Part shown: piece after piece, positions 1 to 7,800 of the stretch | Layout: every line of letters begins with the position of its first letter | Position numbering within the stretch: position 1 is the stretch's first letter | From: Rhodoferax sp. | GTDB taxonomy: Bacteria > Pseudomonadota > Gammaproteobacteria > Burkholderiales > Burkholderiaceae_C | DNA length: 20,224 nucleotides | Reading direction: 5' to 3' | NCBI GenBank assembly: GCA_028711355.1 | Contig: JAQTSL010000023.1 | Coordinates: 1 to 20,224 of the forward strand | Notes under the pieces: generated by a model | What the model saw: the letters and a program-made list of their open reading frames with translations, nothing else | Databases searched by the model: none | Told to the model about the DNA's origin: nothing | Position numbers and translations under genes: made by a program

Positions 1-638
1 TGCCAACGCGCTGCCACGCGGTGACGCGGTCGCGCCTGCTGTGCGCCCAGGCGCTCGGTTATACCGTTGCGCAAAGGTTGTCTTTTGGGCTGCTAGCGCA
101 GCAGGATAAAGCGCTGCCAGATATGAAAAATGTAGCGCTTCGGACCGGCCTGAAGGGCGTGGTGGCGCTGGTGCACGGTAGCTCGCGGGCTGATAAACAA
201 TGGCCGCTGGGGCATTGGCGCGAACTGGCGCAGCGCCTGCGCGAGGACGGTTTTGGCGTTGCCTTGCCGCATGGCAACGACGCGGAAGAAGCGGTCTGCC
301 GCGACATTGCTCGCGACCTGGTGCAGGTTCAGCTCTGGCCGCGCTTGCCGTTGGACGCACTGGTTGATTCGCTGGCGTGCTGCGCCGGCGTGATTGGGGT
401 TGACAGTGGCCTGAGTCATATTGCCGTGGCGCTGAGCCTGCCGCACGTACAGATTTACAACTTTGACACCGCCTGGCGCACCGGTCCGCTGGCTGTGGCC
501 GCTGCCCCCGCTGGGGCAAGGTCGGGATCTTGGCAAGCGCACCAGATTAGCGTGTTTGCCCAGCCCACCCCATCGGTCGATGCGGTCTGGCAGGCCTGGC
601 AATCGGTGCTTGCGTCCGGTTTCGGCCCAGGCGCTTGA
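1..638 (+). CDS. waaC: Lipopolysaccharide heptosyltransferase I (3' part)
   Basis: This is the C-terminal two thirds of a GT-B glycosyltransferase of family 9, cut by the left window edge; the frame is open from base 3, so the first ATG-like codons are internal. WaaC adds the first heptose to Kdo2-lipid A at the inner face of the inner membrane. Visible family signatures are HAVTRSRLLCAQALGY at the edge, LVHGSSRADKQWP (nucleotide-sugar domain entry, normally HATSR.DK.W), LPHGNDAEE and the C-terminal VIGVDSGLSHIAVAL, where the D-[ST]-GL-H block contacts ADP-heptose. The gene ends with TGA at 636-638. Only 17 bases would separate it from waaA without the small element at 640-760, so the two were probably one operon. 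Bases 80-136 are less GC-rich than the rest and resemble a dispersed repeat absorbed into the frame (see findings). WaaF is the main alternative, but HAVTRSR and the neighbour waaA favour WaaC. Confidence 0.85.
   Translation, partial: PTRCHAVTRSRLLCAQALGYTVAQRLSFGLLAQQDKALPDMKNVALRTGLKGVVALVHGSSRADKQWPLGHWRELAQRLREDGFGVALPHGNDAEEAVCRDIARDLVQVQLWPRLPLDALVDSLACCAGVIGVDSGLSHIAVALSLPHVQIYNFDTAWRTGPLAVAAAPAGARSGSWQAHQISVFAQPTPSVDAVWQAWQSVLASGFGPGA
80..136. repeat. Possible second copy of the dispersed repeat, inside waaC
   Basis: The segment GGCTGCTAGCGCAGCAGG followed by ATAAAGCGCTGCCAGATATG and AAAAATGTAGC resembles, in the opposite orientation, the repeat seen in waaA: GCTGCTAGCGC...GATAAGCGCT..AG..ATATGA. 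It lies in a variable linker of WaaC and keeps the frame. Similarity to the waaA copy is loose, so this is tentative. Confidence 0.35.
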
Positions 639-639
639 A
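635..639. repeat. Target-site duplication TTGAA, left copy
   Basis: TTGAA immediately left of the terminal inverted repeat at 640. It overlaps the waaC stop codon TGA (636-638). The identical copy is at 761-765. Confidence 0.65.
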
Positions 640-760
640 CCCAGATTCCTCAGTTGAGCGCTGACAGGTGTTACTAACTACATATGAACATTGACTTTTT
701 TGGCTTTGACCGAGGTCACCTGCGGGGCTCAATCGGGCCTGTCCAACTGAGGAATCTAGG
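640..760. mobile_element. 121-bp MITE with IS1380-like ends
   Basis: The ends are 17-base terminal inverted repeats: 640-656 (CCCAGATTCCTCAGTTG) and 744-760 (CAACTGAGGAATCTAGG), complementary except for one base. The element is bracketed by a perfect 5-base direct repeat TTGAA at 635-639 and 761-765, the expected mark of transposition. The outer bases CCTAGATTC match what I remember of the left end of ISEcp1 (IS1380 family, which duplicates 5 bp). No transposase fits in 121 bp; only a 26-codon ORF (684-764) is present, so it would be non-autonomous. It sits between waaC and waaA, and removing it with one TTGAA copy restores a compact waaC-waaA junction. Confidence 0.75.
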
Positions 761-765
761 TTGAA
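761..765. repeat. Target-site duplication TTGAA, right copy
   Basis: TTGAA immediately right of the terminal inverted repeat ending at 760. A possible TTG start for waaA at 761 is therefore only the duplicated target site, which argues against using it as the start. Confidence 0.65.
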
Positions 766-781
766 ATATCAAGGCCGGGCT

Positions 782-2131
782 GTGATTCGCCAACTTTATT
801 CTCTGCTGATGTGGCTGGCCCAGCCGCTGTTGCGGCGCAAGTTGCGCCGCCGTGGTCAGCACGAAGCGGGTTATTTGCACGCGGTTGATGAACGCTTGGG
901 CCACTACCCCGCTTTGCTGCCAGCGCACACCGGTCCCACGGTCTGGATTCACGCCGTGTCGCTGGGCGAAACGCGCGCCGCCGCGGTACTGATTGCCGCC
1001 TTGCGTGCGCGTCTGCCTGCGATCCGACTGCTGCTCACGCACGGCACCGCCACTGGCCGCGCTGAAGGCATCAAACTGCTGCACGACGGTGATCTGCAAG
1101 CCTGGCTGCCGTGGGATACAGCAGGGGCGGTGCAGCGTTTTCTGGCGCATTTCAAGCCATCGATCGGCGTCCTGATGGAAACCGAAATCTGGCCGAATCT
1201 GGTTCATACCTGCAAGGCCCAAGGTGTGCCGCTGGTGCTGGCCAACGCCCGTCTGTCCGACAAGTCGCTGCGCCAGGCGCAGCGCCTGAGCTGGCTGGCG
1301 CGCCCAGCCTACGCCGCGTTGTCGGCGGTGTGGGCGCAGACCGAGGCCGACGCCCAGCGCCTGCGCAGTCTGGGTGCGCCGGTGCGCGGCGTGCTGGGTA
1401 ACCTCAAGTTTGACGCCACGCCCGATGCCGTTCAACTGGCGCGCGGCCGCGCATGGCGCGTTGCGGCGGGGCGGCCGGTGGTGATGTTTGCCAGTTCGCG
1501 CGAAGGCGAAGAGCTGGCGCTGTTGCAAATCCTTAAGGAATATTGGCTTCTAGTCCATACAGAGACTGTGCAAGCAGATACAAAAAAAATAGCACCTCAG
1601 GTGCAATGGCTGATCGTGCCCCGGCATCCGCAGCGCTTTGACGAGGTGGCCAAACTGATCCAAAGTCATGGCTTTTCCGTGTCGCGTCGAAGCACCTGGC
1701 GGGGTGACGGACCGGCCGCTGTTGGTGCCCCCGGTAACGGTGCAGCGCCGTGCATCTGGCTGGGCGACTCGCTCGGCGAGATGGCGCTGTACTTCGGTCT
1801 GGCGGATGTGGCGCTGCTGGGCGGCAGCTTTGAGCCGCTGGGCGGCCAGAACCTGATCGAAGCCGCGGCCTGCGGCTGCCCGGTGGTGATGGGGCCGCAC
1901 ACGTTCAACTTTGCCCAAGCAGCCGAGCAGGCGCTGGCGGTGGGAGCCGCCATCAGGGTGGGCGATCTGGCGCAGGCGGTGACAGAGGCGCAGGCGTTGC
2001 TGGGTGATGTGTCCAGGGCCACGCAGGTTCGTCAGGCTGCAGAACGATTTGCGCTGGCACACCAAGGCGCGGCAGCAAGGTTGGCCGATGCTGTTTGTCA
2101 AGAAGTCAGGTCAGTGCCTCGCTACGGGTGA
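782..2131 (+). CDS. waaA: 3-deoxy-D-manno-octulosonic acid (Kdo) transferase
   Basis: WaaA (KdtA) transfers Kdo from CMP-Kdo to lipid IVA at the cytosolic face of the inner membrane, the step before WaaC. The N-terminus VIRQLYSLLMWLAQPLL is the typical hydrophobic membrane anchor; WIHAVSLGE carries the family's catalytic Glu region; LLLTHGTATG, ETEIWPNL and the C-terminal GGSFEPLGGQNLIEAAA plus GPHTFNF form the CMP-Kdo site of a GT-B fold. I chose GTG at 782 because family members begin M-I-R and AAGG at 771-774 is a suitable ribosome site; the TTG at 761 belongs to a target duplication. About 449 residues against roughly 420-430 usual. The excess lies at residues 252-271, coded by the AT-rich repeat-like stretch 1537-1594 between ASSREGEELALLQ and WLIVPRHPQRF. 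The frame stays open and all key motifs are kept, so it is probably functional. Confidence 0.93.
   Translation: MIRQLYSLLMWLAQPLLRRKLRRRGQHEAGYLHAVDERLGHYPALLPAHTGPTVWIHAVSLGETRAAAVLIAALRARLPAIRLLLTHGTATGRAEGIKLLHDGDLQAWLPWDTAGAVQRFLAHFKPSIGVLMETEIWPNLVHTCKAQGVPLVLANARLSDKSLRQAQRLSWLARPAYAALSAVWAQTEADAQRLRSLGAPVRGVLGNLKFDATPDAVQLARGRAWRVAAGRPVVMFASSREGEELALLQILKEYWLLVHTETVQADTKKIAPQVQWLIVPRHPQRFDEVAKLIQSHGFSVSRRSTWRGDGPAAVGAPGNGAAPCIWLGDSLGEMALYFGLADVALLGGSFEPLGGQNLIEAAACGCPVVMGPHTFNFAQAAEQALAVGAAIRVGDLAQAVTEAQALLGDVSRATQVRQAAERFALAHQGAAARLADAVCQEVRSVPRYG
1537..1594. repeat. Dispersed Comamonadaceae-type repeat, in frame inside waaA
   Basis: This stretch is markedly AT-richer than the flanking gene, includes ATTGGCTTCTAG and ends in a run CAAAAAAAATAGC. 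It matches my memory of a small imperfect palindrome scattered through Comamonadaceae genomes, of form ATTGGCCTCTAG...GCAAGCAGCTA..AAAAATAGC. It codes for about 20 residues (EYWLLVHTETVQADTKKIA) absent from usual WaaA proteins at this point, between two conserved blocks. Confidence 0.55.
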
Positions 2132-2146
2132 TGGCGTCACGTTGAA

Positions 2147-2228
2147 CCCGCGCGGTGGCTGGTTTTGGCGGCCTCCTCATACGGGGGTAGCCGAAATCGT
2201 CGGCCACCAAAACCAGCCACCGCGCTGG
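2147..2228. repeat. Long hairpin A between convergent waaA and tolC
   Basis: 2150-2168 (GCGCGGTGGCTGGTTTTGG) and 2207-2225 are perfectly complementary over 19 bases. The stem extends to 22 bases with one mismatch (2147-2168 with 2207-2228) and the loop is 38 bases. ACGTTG occurs at 2139-2144 and again at 2229-2234, which could be a target duplication but is two bases off on the left side. It could be a MITE remnant or help end transcription from waaA; there is no clear U-run directly after it. Confidence 0.65.
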
Positions 2229-2278
2229 ACGTTGTCCTCAAAAAAGTCCGGGACCGATGGTCACTACTGAAATTGCTA

Positions 2279-2356
2279 GCCGGATGGGGCCCCAAAGGTG
2301 AGCGCCGATTTCTGGTACTCCAGCATGAGGCGCTCGCCTTTGGGGCCCCATCCGGC
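2279..2356. terminator. Long hairpin B, candidate bidirectional terminator
   Basis: 2279-2306 pairs with 2329-2356 over 28 bases with one mismatch, around a 22-base loop. Each arm contains GGATGGGGCCCC. It sits midway between the 3' ends of waaA (2131) and tolC (2409), where a transcription barrier is expected. It lacks a U-run on either side, so it may instead be a repetitive palindrome. The hairpin is certain; the terminator role is inferred. Confidence 0.5.
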
Positions 2357-2408
2357 GGGGTTGGCCTGAAACCTGGAATTGGTCTGCGCAGTGTTTGTAA
2401 GTTCTGGC

Positions 2409-3728
2409 CTACTTGGCCAGCAGCGTATTCACCGCGCCCAGGTCGTCTTCCTTGAGTGAGCCGTTGGCCTGGCGCAGTTTCAGACCGCCTACCAGCACGT
2501 CGTAGCGTGCCTTGGCCAGCTTGGCTTTGGTGTCAAACAACTGGCTTTGCGCATTGAGCACGTCGATGTTGATACGCACGCCCACCTGGTAGCCCAGTTT
2601 GCTGGCTTCGACCGCACTTTGGCTGGATGCCTCGGCGGCCTCTAACGCCTTCACCTGACCCTGGCCCGATTGCACGCCAAAGAAAGCCACGCGTGTGGCT
2701 TGCGCTACACCGCGGCGGGCGGCGTCCAGGTCGGCGCGCGATTTTTCTTCCAGCGCCAGCGTCTCTTTGATGCGGTTCTGGATCGCGTAGCCAGCAAATA
2801 GCGGCAGGTTCAAGCTCAGGCCCAGCGACGCGACGTTGGTGCGGTAGTCGATAGCGGTGCTGCTGGAGCCGTTGTTTAGCGTGACGTTGTAACTGCCATT
2901 CAGGTCCAGCGTCGGCCGGTTACCGGCTTGTGCTTTTTGGGTTTCAAGCTGCGCAACTTCCAGCCCCAGCTTAGCCTGGCGCACCGAAGGATGCAGGTCT
3001 TCAGATTGGTTGACCCACGCGTTGACGTTGGCAGGCGTCACCACCGGCAGCGTCAGCGGGACGCCGACGGGCCGGGGTGCGGTGGCGGACTTGCCGGTCA
3101 ACTGGTCGAGCGCCAGGCCCTTGACGCGCAGATCGTTGTCGGCGGCGATCTCTTGCGCCAGCACCAGGTCAAAGCGGGCCTGCGCTTCACGCGTATCAGT
3201 GATGGTGGCAGTACCCACTTCAAAGTTGCGTTTGGCAGAGGCCAGTTGTTCAGTCACAGCGGATTTTTGGGCGCGCACAAAGCTCAAGTTGTCTTGCGCC
3301 GCCAGCACGTCAAAGTAGGCTTGGCTGACGCGCACGATCAGGTCTTGCTCTGCCGCTTGCAACTGCGCTTGCGCCAGCTCCGCCTGCTTCTTGCCCTGCT
3401 CAGCGCTGGCGCGGTTGGCTGGGCGATACAGCGGCTGTGACGCGCTTAGAGCGATGTTCTGGTTGCCATAGCTTTTTTCAAACGCGGGCTGGTCGCTGCC
3501 AATGGCGACGCGGTTGGCCCCGGCGGCCAGACCGACGCTGGGCAACAGAGCGGCGCGTGCCTGTTCACCTTTGGCCAGCGTGGCGTCAGCTTGCGCCTGG
3601 GCCGATTGGTAGCTGGCGTCAAAAGTTCTGGCCGACTGGTATAGCTCAAGCAGGCTCTGCGCCTGTGCGGGCAGTGCCAGTGCGCCGGTGATGGCCAGGG
3701 TCAAAGGTAACAAATGAAGCGTTTTCAT
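2409..3728 (-). CDS. tolC: TolC-family outer membrane efflux channel
   Basis: 439 residues. The start at MKTLHLLPLTLAITGALA gives a clean Sec signal peptide with cleavage after AQA, before QSLLELYQSA; an in-frame upstream extension to 3800 lacks this logic. Two outer-membrane-efflux repeats follow, roughly residues 25-215 and 225-430, both rich in long amphipathic helices (for example ASAEQGKKQAELAQAQLQAA, and KSRADLDAARRGVAQATRVA). Motifs typical of TolC include LYQSARTFDASYQSA near the N-terminus, SQPLYRP, EVGTATITDTREAQARFD and the equivalent repeat-2 segment QVGVRINIDVLNAQSQLFD. It forms the trimeric tunnel for type I secretion or RND pumps. It is the last gene of the minus-strand run tetR-acrA-acrB-pcm-rhodanese-tolC, 68 bases after the rhodanese gene, so it can serve as the channel for the pump encoded upstream. 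No strong ribosome site is visible. Confidence 0.93.
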   Translation of the reverse strand: MKTLHLLPLTLAITGALALPAQAQSLLELYQSARTFDASYQSAQAQADATLAKGEQARAALLPSVGLAAGANRVAIGSDQPAFEKSYGNQNIALSASQPLYRPANRASAEQGKKQAELAQAQLQAAEQDLIVRVSQAYFDVLAAQDNLSFVRAQKSAVTEQLASAKRNFEVGTATITDTREAQARFDLVLAQEIAADNDLRVKGLALDQLTGKSATAPRPVGVPLTLPVVTPANVNAWVNQSEDLHPSVRQAKLGLEVAQLETQKAQAGNRPTLDLNGSYNVTLNNGSSSTAIDYRTNVASLGLSLNLPLFAGYAIQNRIKETLALEEKSRADLDAARRGVAQATRVAFFGVQSGQGQVKALEAAEASSQSAVEASKLGYQVGVRINIDVLNAQSQLFDTKAKLAKARYDVLVGGLKLRQANGSLKEDDLGAVNTLLAK

Positions 3729-3796
3729 GGTACAGCAATCAATGAAGCAAAGACAAAAGATGAACCCGAGGCGTAACGGCCATGGCAGCCAGCGGT

Positions 3797-4138
3797 TCAA
3801 TAACGAGCAATGCTGGGGTCAACCTCAGCAGACCAGGCATTGATGCCGCCAGCGATGTTGGCAACGTGCGTGAACCCGCGGGCTTTCAGAAATGCTGCAA
3901 CCTGCATGCTGCGCCCACCGTGGTGGCACAGGCAGGCAATGGGCTGGCTGGGGTCAAGCTCTGCCAGGCGGGGCGGCACCGCCCCCATGGGGATGGTGAT
4001 CAGCTCAAAGCCATCGGCCTGGATGCTGGCGAGCTGGCGCTCAGCCGGTTCACGCACGTCCAGCACCACCGGGTTGCCGTGGCCGCGCACGGCAGCGAGC
4101 CATTGAGAAATTTGGGTGGGGCGAACTTGCGCGATCAT
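3797..4138 (-). CDS. Single-domain rhodanese-like sulfurtransferase
   Basis: A 113-residue protein with one rhodanese domain. VVLDVREPAER is the first conserved block and CLCHHGGRSMQVAAFL carries the active-site loop, with the catalytic cysteine in C-HHGGRS followed by the phosphate-cradle-like loop; GFTHVANIAGGINAW is the typical C-terminal block. Single-domain rhodaneses carry sulfur as a cysteine persulfide; the physiological partner cannot be told from sequence. No signal peptide, so cytosolic. Only three bases separate it from the pcm-like stop codon upstream, so translation is probably coupled. I recall the order pcm-rhodanese-tolC, facing waaA, as common in Burkholderiales; GlpE-like is the nearest functional label. 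Confidence 0.9.
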   Translation of the reverse strand: MIAQVRPTQISQWLAAVRGHGNPVVLDVREPAERQLASIQADGFELITIPMGAVPPRLAELDPSQPIACLCHHGGRSMQVAAFLKARGFTHVANIAGGINAWSAEVDPSIARY

Positions 4139-4141
4139 GCG

Positions 4142-4804
4142 TTAAAACTTGAAGGCAGAAGGTTCTGGAAAGTTCTGCAGGCGCGGTGCCACGCTGTCCC
4201 ACAGCTCGGCGCTCTTGAAGTCGGTCTGGCTGGTGCGGGTGATGCGCATTGCGCGCATCACCGGCTCGGAGCCGACGATGGCAATCAGGCGACCGCCCAC
4301 CTTCAGTTGACCCAACAGCGCCTGCGGTGCTTCAGTGACCGAGCCGCCTAACAGGATGGCGTCAAACGGTGCCTCGGCAGCAGCGCCGTTGGCACCGTCA
4401 GCGACGCGCACTTCGGCGTTGCTGATGTTGGCCTTTTGCAGATTGGCGCGCGCCAGCGCGGCCAGTTCAGGGTTGATTTCGAGCGCGATGACGCGCTGCG
4501 CCAGGCTGGCCAGCAAGGCCGTGGTGTAGCCGCTGCCGGCGCCAATTTCCAGCACCTTGTCAGTCGGCTTCAAGGCCAGGTCTTGCACCAGGCGTGCTTG
4601 CAGGCGCGGCGCCAGCATGACCTGACCGGCGGGCAAGGACAGTTCCAGATCGGCAAACGCCAGCGCCTTGTGCGCCAGCGGCACAAAGTCTTCGCGCTTG
4701 ACGCTGTCCAGCAAATTCAACACCGCGCTGTCATCGACATTCCAGGGGCGAACCTGTTGTTGGATCATGTTGAAGCGGGCTTGTTCGACGTTCTGCAAAT
4801 TCAT
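4142..4804 (-). CDS. Protein-L-isoaspartate O-methyltransferase-like protein
   Basis: 220 residues of the PCMT superfamily, a class I SAM-dependent methyltransferase. VLEIGAGSGYTTALLA (about residue 84 on) is the SAM-binding motif I, VIALEINPELAALAR motif post-I and FDAILLGGSV motif II. True isoaspartyl methyltransferases carry a T-I-S-x-P catalytic segment before motif I (ISQP in E. coli Pcm). Here the matching place reads LPAGQVMLAPRLQARLVQDL, so that Thr and Ser are missing. The protein may therefore have another substrate or be a repair enzyme with a changed active site. A good ribosome site, AGGAG, lies eight bases before the ATG, and 40 bases separate it from the acrB-like stop codon. 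It is followed almost without gap by the rhodanese gene. Confidence 0.8.
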   Translation of the reverse strand: MNLQNVEQARFNMIQQQVRPWNVDDSAVLNLLDSVKREDFVPLAHKALAFADLELSLPAGQVMLAPRLQARLVQDLALKPTDKVLEIGAGSGYTTALLASLAQRVIALEINPELAALARANLQKANISNAEVRVADGANGAAAEAPFDAILLGGSVTEAPQALLGQLKVGGRLIAIVGSEPVMRAMRITRTSQTDFKSAELWDSVAPRLQNFPEPSAFKF

Positions 4805-4844
4805 CTAGGTACTCCTGGGGGTATGTTAACGGACTTTTGCCATT

Positions 4845-7800
4845 TTAGCTGGCGGGTCCTTGAAAACCCTGCTTTTCAGGGGTTGTTACCGGGGCGTGGC
4901 GCCACAATCTGCTGATCCATTGCGCCAGATCATCCATATAACAATAGACCACCGGCACCACCACCAGCGTCAACAGCGACGAGGTGATGACGCCGCCAAT
5001 GACAGCCTGGCCCATCGGCGCGCGCATCTCGGCACCCTCGGACAGGGCAAACGCCAGCGGCACCATGCCAAAAATCATCGCCAGCGTGGTCATCAGAATT
5101 GGGCGCAAGCGCACCCGCGCTGCCAACAGCAGGGCGTCGTGGCGCGGCAGACCGGGAGCGACGTTGCCGTGCTCGTCGGTGTGCTCGACGCGCGAGCGAA
5201 TGGCAAAGTCCACCAACAGGATCGCATTTTTGGTCACCAGCCCCATCAGCATCACCACGCCAATCGCGGAAAACATCGACAGCGTTGAATTGAACATCAT
5301 CAACGCCAGCACCACCCCGATCAGCGTTAACGGCAGCGCCGTCATCAGCGCCAGCGGCTGCAAAAAGCTCTTGAACTGGCTGGCCAGAATCATGTAGATA
5401 AAGATCACCGCCAGCGCCAGTGCCGACAGCGCGTAATTGAACGCCTCGGCCATGTCCTTGACCGAACCGCTGAATTTGTAGCTGTAGCCGGGTGGCATGG
5501 CGATGCTGTCCATGGCGGTCTTGATGTCGGCCGAGACCTCGCCGGACGAGCGCGCCGACACGTTGGCGGTAATAGCTACCTCACGCGTCAGGTCGCGCCG
5601 ATTGATTTGGTTCGAGCCGCTGGCTTCGACCACGGTCGCCACCTGGTTGAGCTGCACGACGCGGCTACTGCCGTCGGCGTTTTGGCCCAGCGCGAACGGC
5701 AACGCGCCCAGGTCCGCGGTTTGGTTGCGCGCCTGCGGCGCCAGCCGCACGTTGACGTCGTAAGTCTGGTCATCGGGCGCGCGCCAGTTACCCACGGTTT
5801 GCCCCGCCACCAGCGTGCGCAGTGTGCTGCCGATCTGCGCCACGCTCAGCCCCAGGTCGGACGCGATGTCGCGGTGCACCTGCACGTCCAGCGTGGGCTT
5901 GTCGGGTTTGAGTGTCGAATCCAGATCGACCAGACCAGGAAGGTTGCGGATTTTGTCCAGCGCCAGTGCGTTCAGGCGCGTCAGCTCGCCCAGATCGGGG
6001 CCCTGGATCGAGAACATGATCTGCTTTTGGCCGCCCACCGGGTCGAGCAGGCCCACGTGGGTGACGGTAATGCCTGGCACTTGGCGCAGGCGCTGGCGCA
6101 GCACCACTGACATCGCTTCGACATTGCGCTGGCGCAGATGGCGATCGACGAGGCGGATATAGACGCTGGCGTAGATTTTGCCCGGCGCGTTGCCGGTGTT
6201 GATGGTGGTCAGTGTGTAAGCCACCTCGGGCAAGGAGCGCAAGATCGCCTGAACTTGCTGGGCACGCGCTTCGGTCACTTCCAAGGACGAGCCGACCGGC
6301 GTATTAAAGGTCAGGTTGGTTTCAGAAAAGTCCGACTTGGGCACAAATTCGGTGCCCAGCAGCGGCACCATAGCCAGGCTGCTGACAAAGATCACCACGG
6401 CCAGCAAAACGGTCGCGAGCTTGTGCGCCAGCGCCCAGCGCAAGATGCTTTGGTAAATGTCCACCAGCGCGTCGGTGCCGACGTCAAACAGCGCCGTGAA
6501 GCGGCCGATGGTCTTGTCGTAAAACGTGATCGGTTTAAGGTGCTTGCCGTGGGATTCGATGCTGGGGTCGTGCCAGATCGAGGACAGCATCGGATCCAGC
6601 GTGAAGCTGACAAACATCGACACCAGCACGGCGGCGACGATGGTCAGGCCAAACTCATGGAAGAACTTGCCAATGATGCCGCCCATGAAGCCGATCGGCA
6701 AAAACACCGCCACGATCGACAGCGTGGTGGCAAACACCGCCAGTCCGATTTCACGCGTGCCGTCCATTGCGGCGGCAAAGGTACCCTTGCCCATTTGCAC
6801 GTGGCGCACGATGTTTTCGCGCACCACAATCGCATCGTCAATCAGCAGCCCGACGCACAGACTGAGCGCCATCATGGTGATCATGTTGATGGTAAAGCCC
6901 AGCAGGTTCATGAAGAAAAACGTGCTGATCAGCGCAATCGGCAGCGTCAGCCCGGTGATGACCGTTGAACGCCACGAATTCAAGAACAAAAACACGATCA
7001 GCACGGTCAGCAGCGCGCCTTCAAACAGCGTCTGGCGCACGTTCGAGACCGACACCCGAATCTGGCGTGAACCGTCGGTGATCGACTGCAATTTGACGCC
7101 CGGCGGCAACTGCGTTTGCATCTCGGCCAGCGTGCGGTTCAGGCTATCGACCACACCAATGGTGTTTTCGTCTTGTGACTTTTGCACGCTCAACAGCAAC
7201 GTGCGCTGGCCGTTATACAGTGCCAGGCTTTCGACTTCCTGCGCGCCGTCGGCCACCCGCGCCACCTGCTCCACCCGCACCGGTGCGCCACCTTTACGCG
7301 TGACGATGATGCGGCCAAAGTCTTCCGGGCGCTGCACGCGCGCGGCGATCTGGATCACCCGGTCTTGCTCGGCCGAACGGATCGACCCGGCCGGGTAGTC
7401 CTGGTTTTCGCTGCGCACCGCAGCGACCACCTGGTCGGGCGTGATGCCATAGGACTGTAGCGCTTGCGGCAGCAGGTACAGGTTGATCTCGCGCTTGGCG
7501 CCACCGACCAGCGCCACCGCACCGACGCCGCGCACATTTTCCAGCCGCTTCTTGGCCACCTGCTCGGCCCAGTTGGTCAATTCCACCGGGTTCATCGCGG
7601 CCGCTTTGCCGCTGCTGTCGGGCAGCACCGCGACCGACCAGATGGCGCGGCTGCTGGGGTCAAAGCGCAGCACACGCGGCTCTTTGACTTCGGTGCGCAG
7701 GGTCGGGCGGATCGCGGCGACTTTTTCGCGCACATCTTCGGCCGCCTTGCGACCGTCGATGTGCAGGCCAAATTCAATGATGATGACCGACTGGCTCTCA

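Noticed and set aside
684..764. 26-codon ORF inside the MITE
   Set aside because: Too short to judge and no ribosome site; treated as part of the non-coding element.
761..781. TTG at 761 as the start of waaA
   Set aside because: The TTG is the duplicated target site of the MITE; family members start at M-I-R, matching GTG at 782 with AAGG before it.
2004..2455. Plus-strand frames crossing the waaA-tolC gap
   Set aside because: They run through both long hairpins and have no family resemblance; the palindromes themselves create the open frames.
6138..6968. 276-codon plus-strand frame opposite the RND pump gene
   Set aside because: Low-complexity His/Gln/Asp/Arg composition is the antisense shadow of the pump gene.
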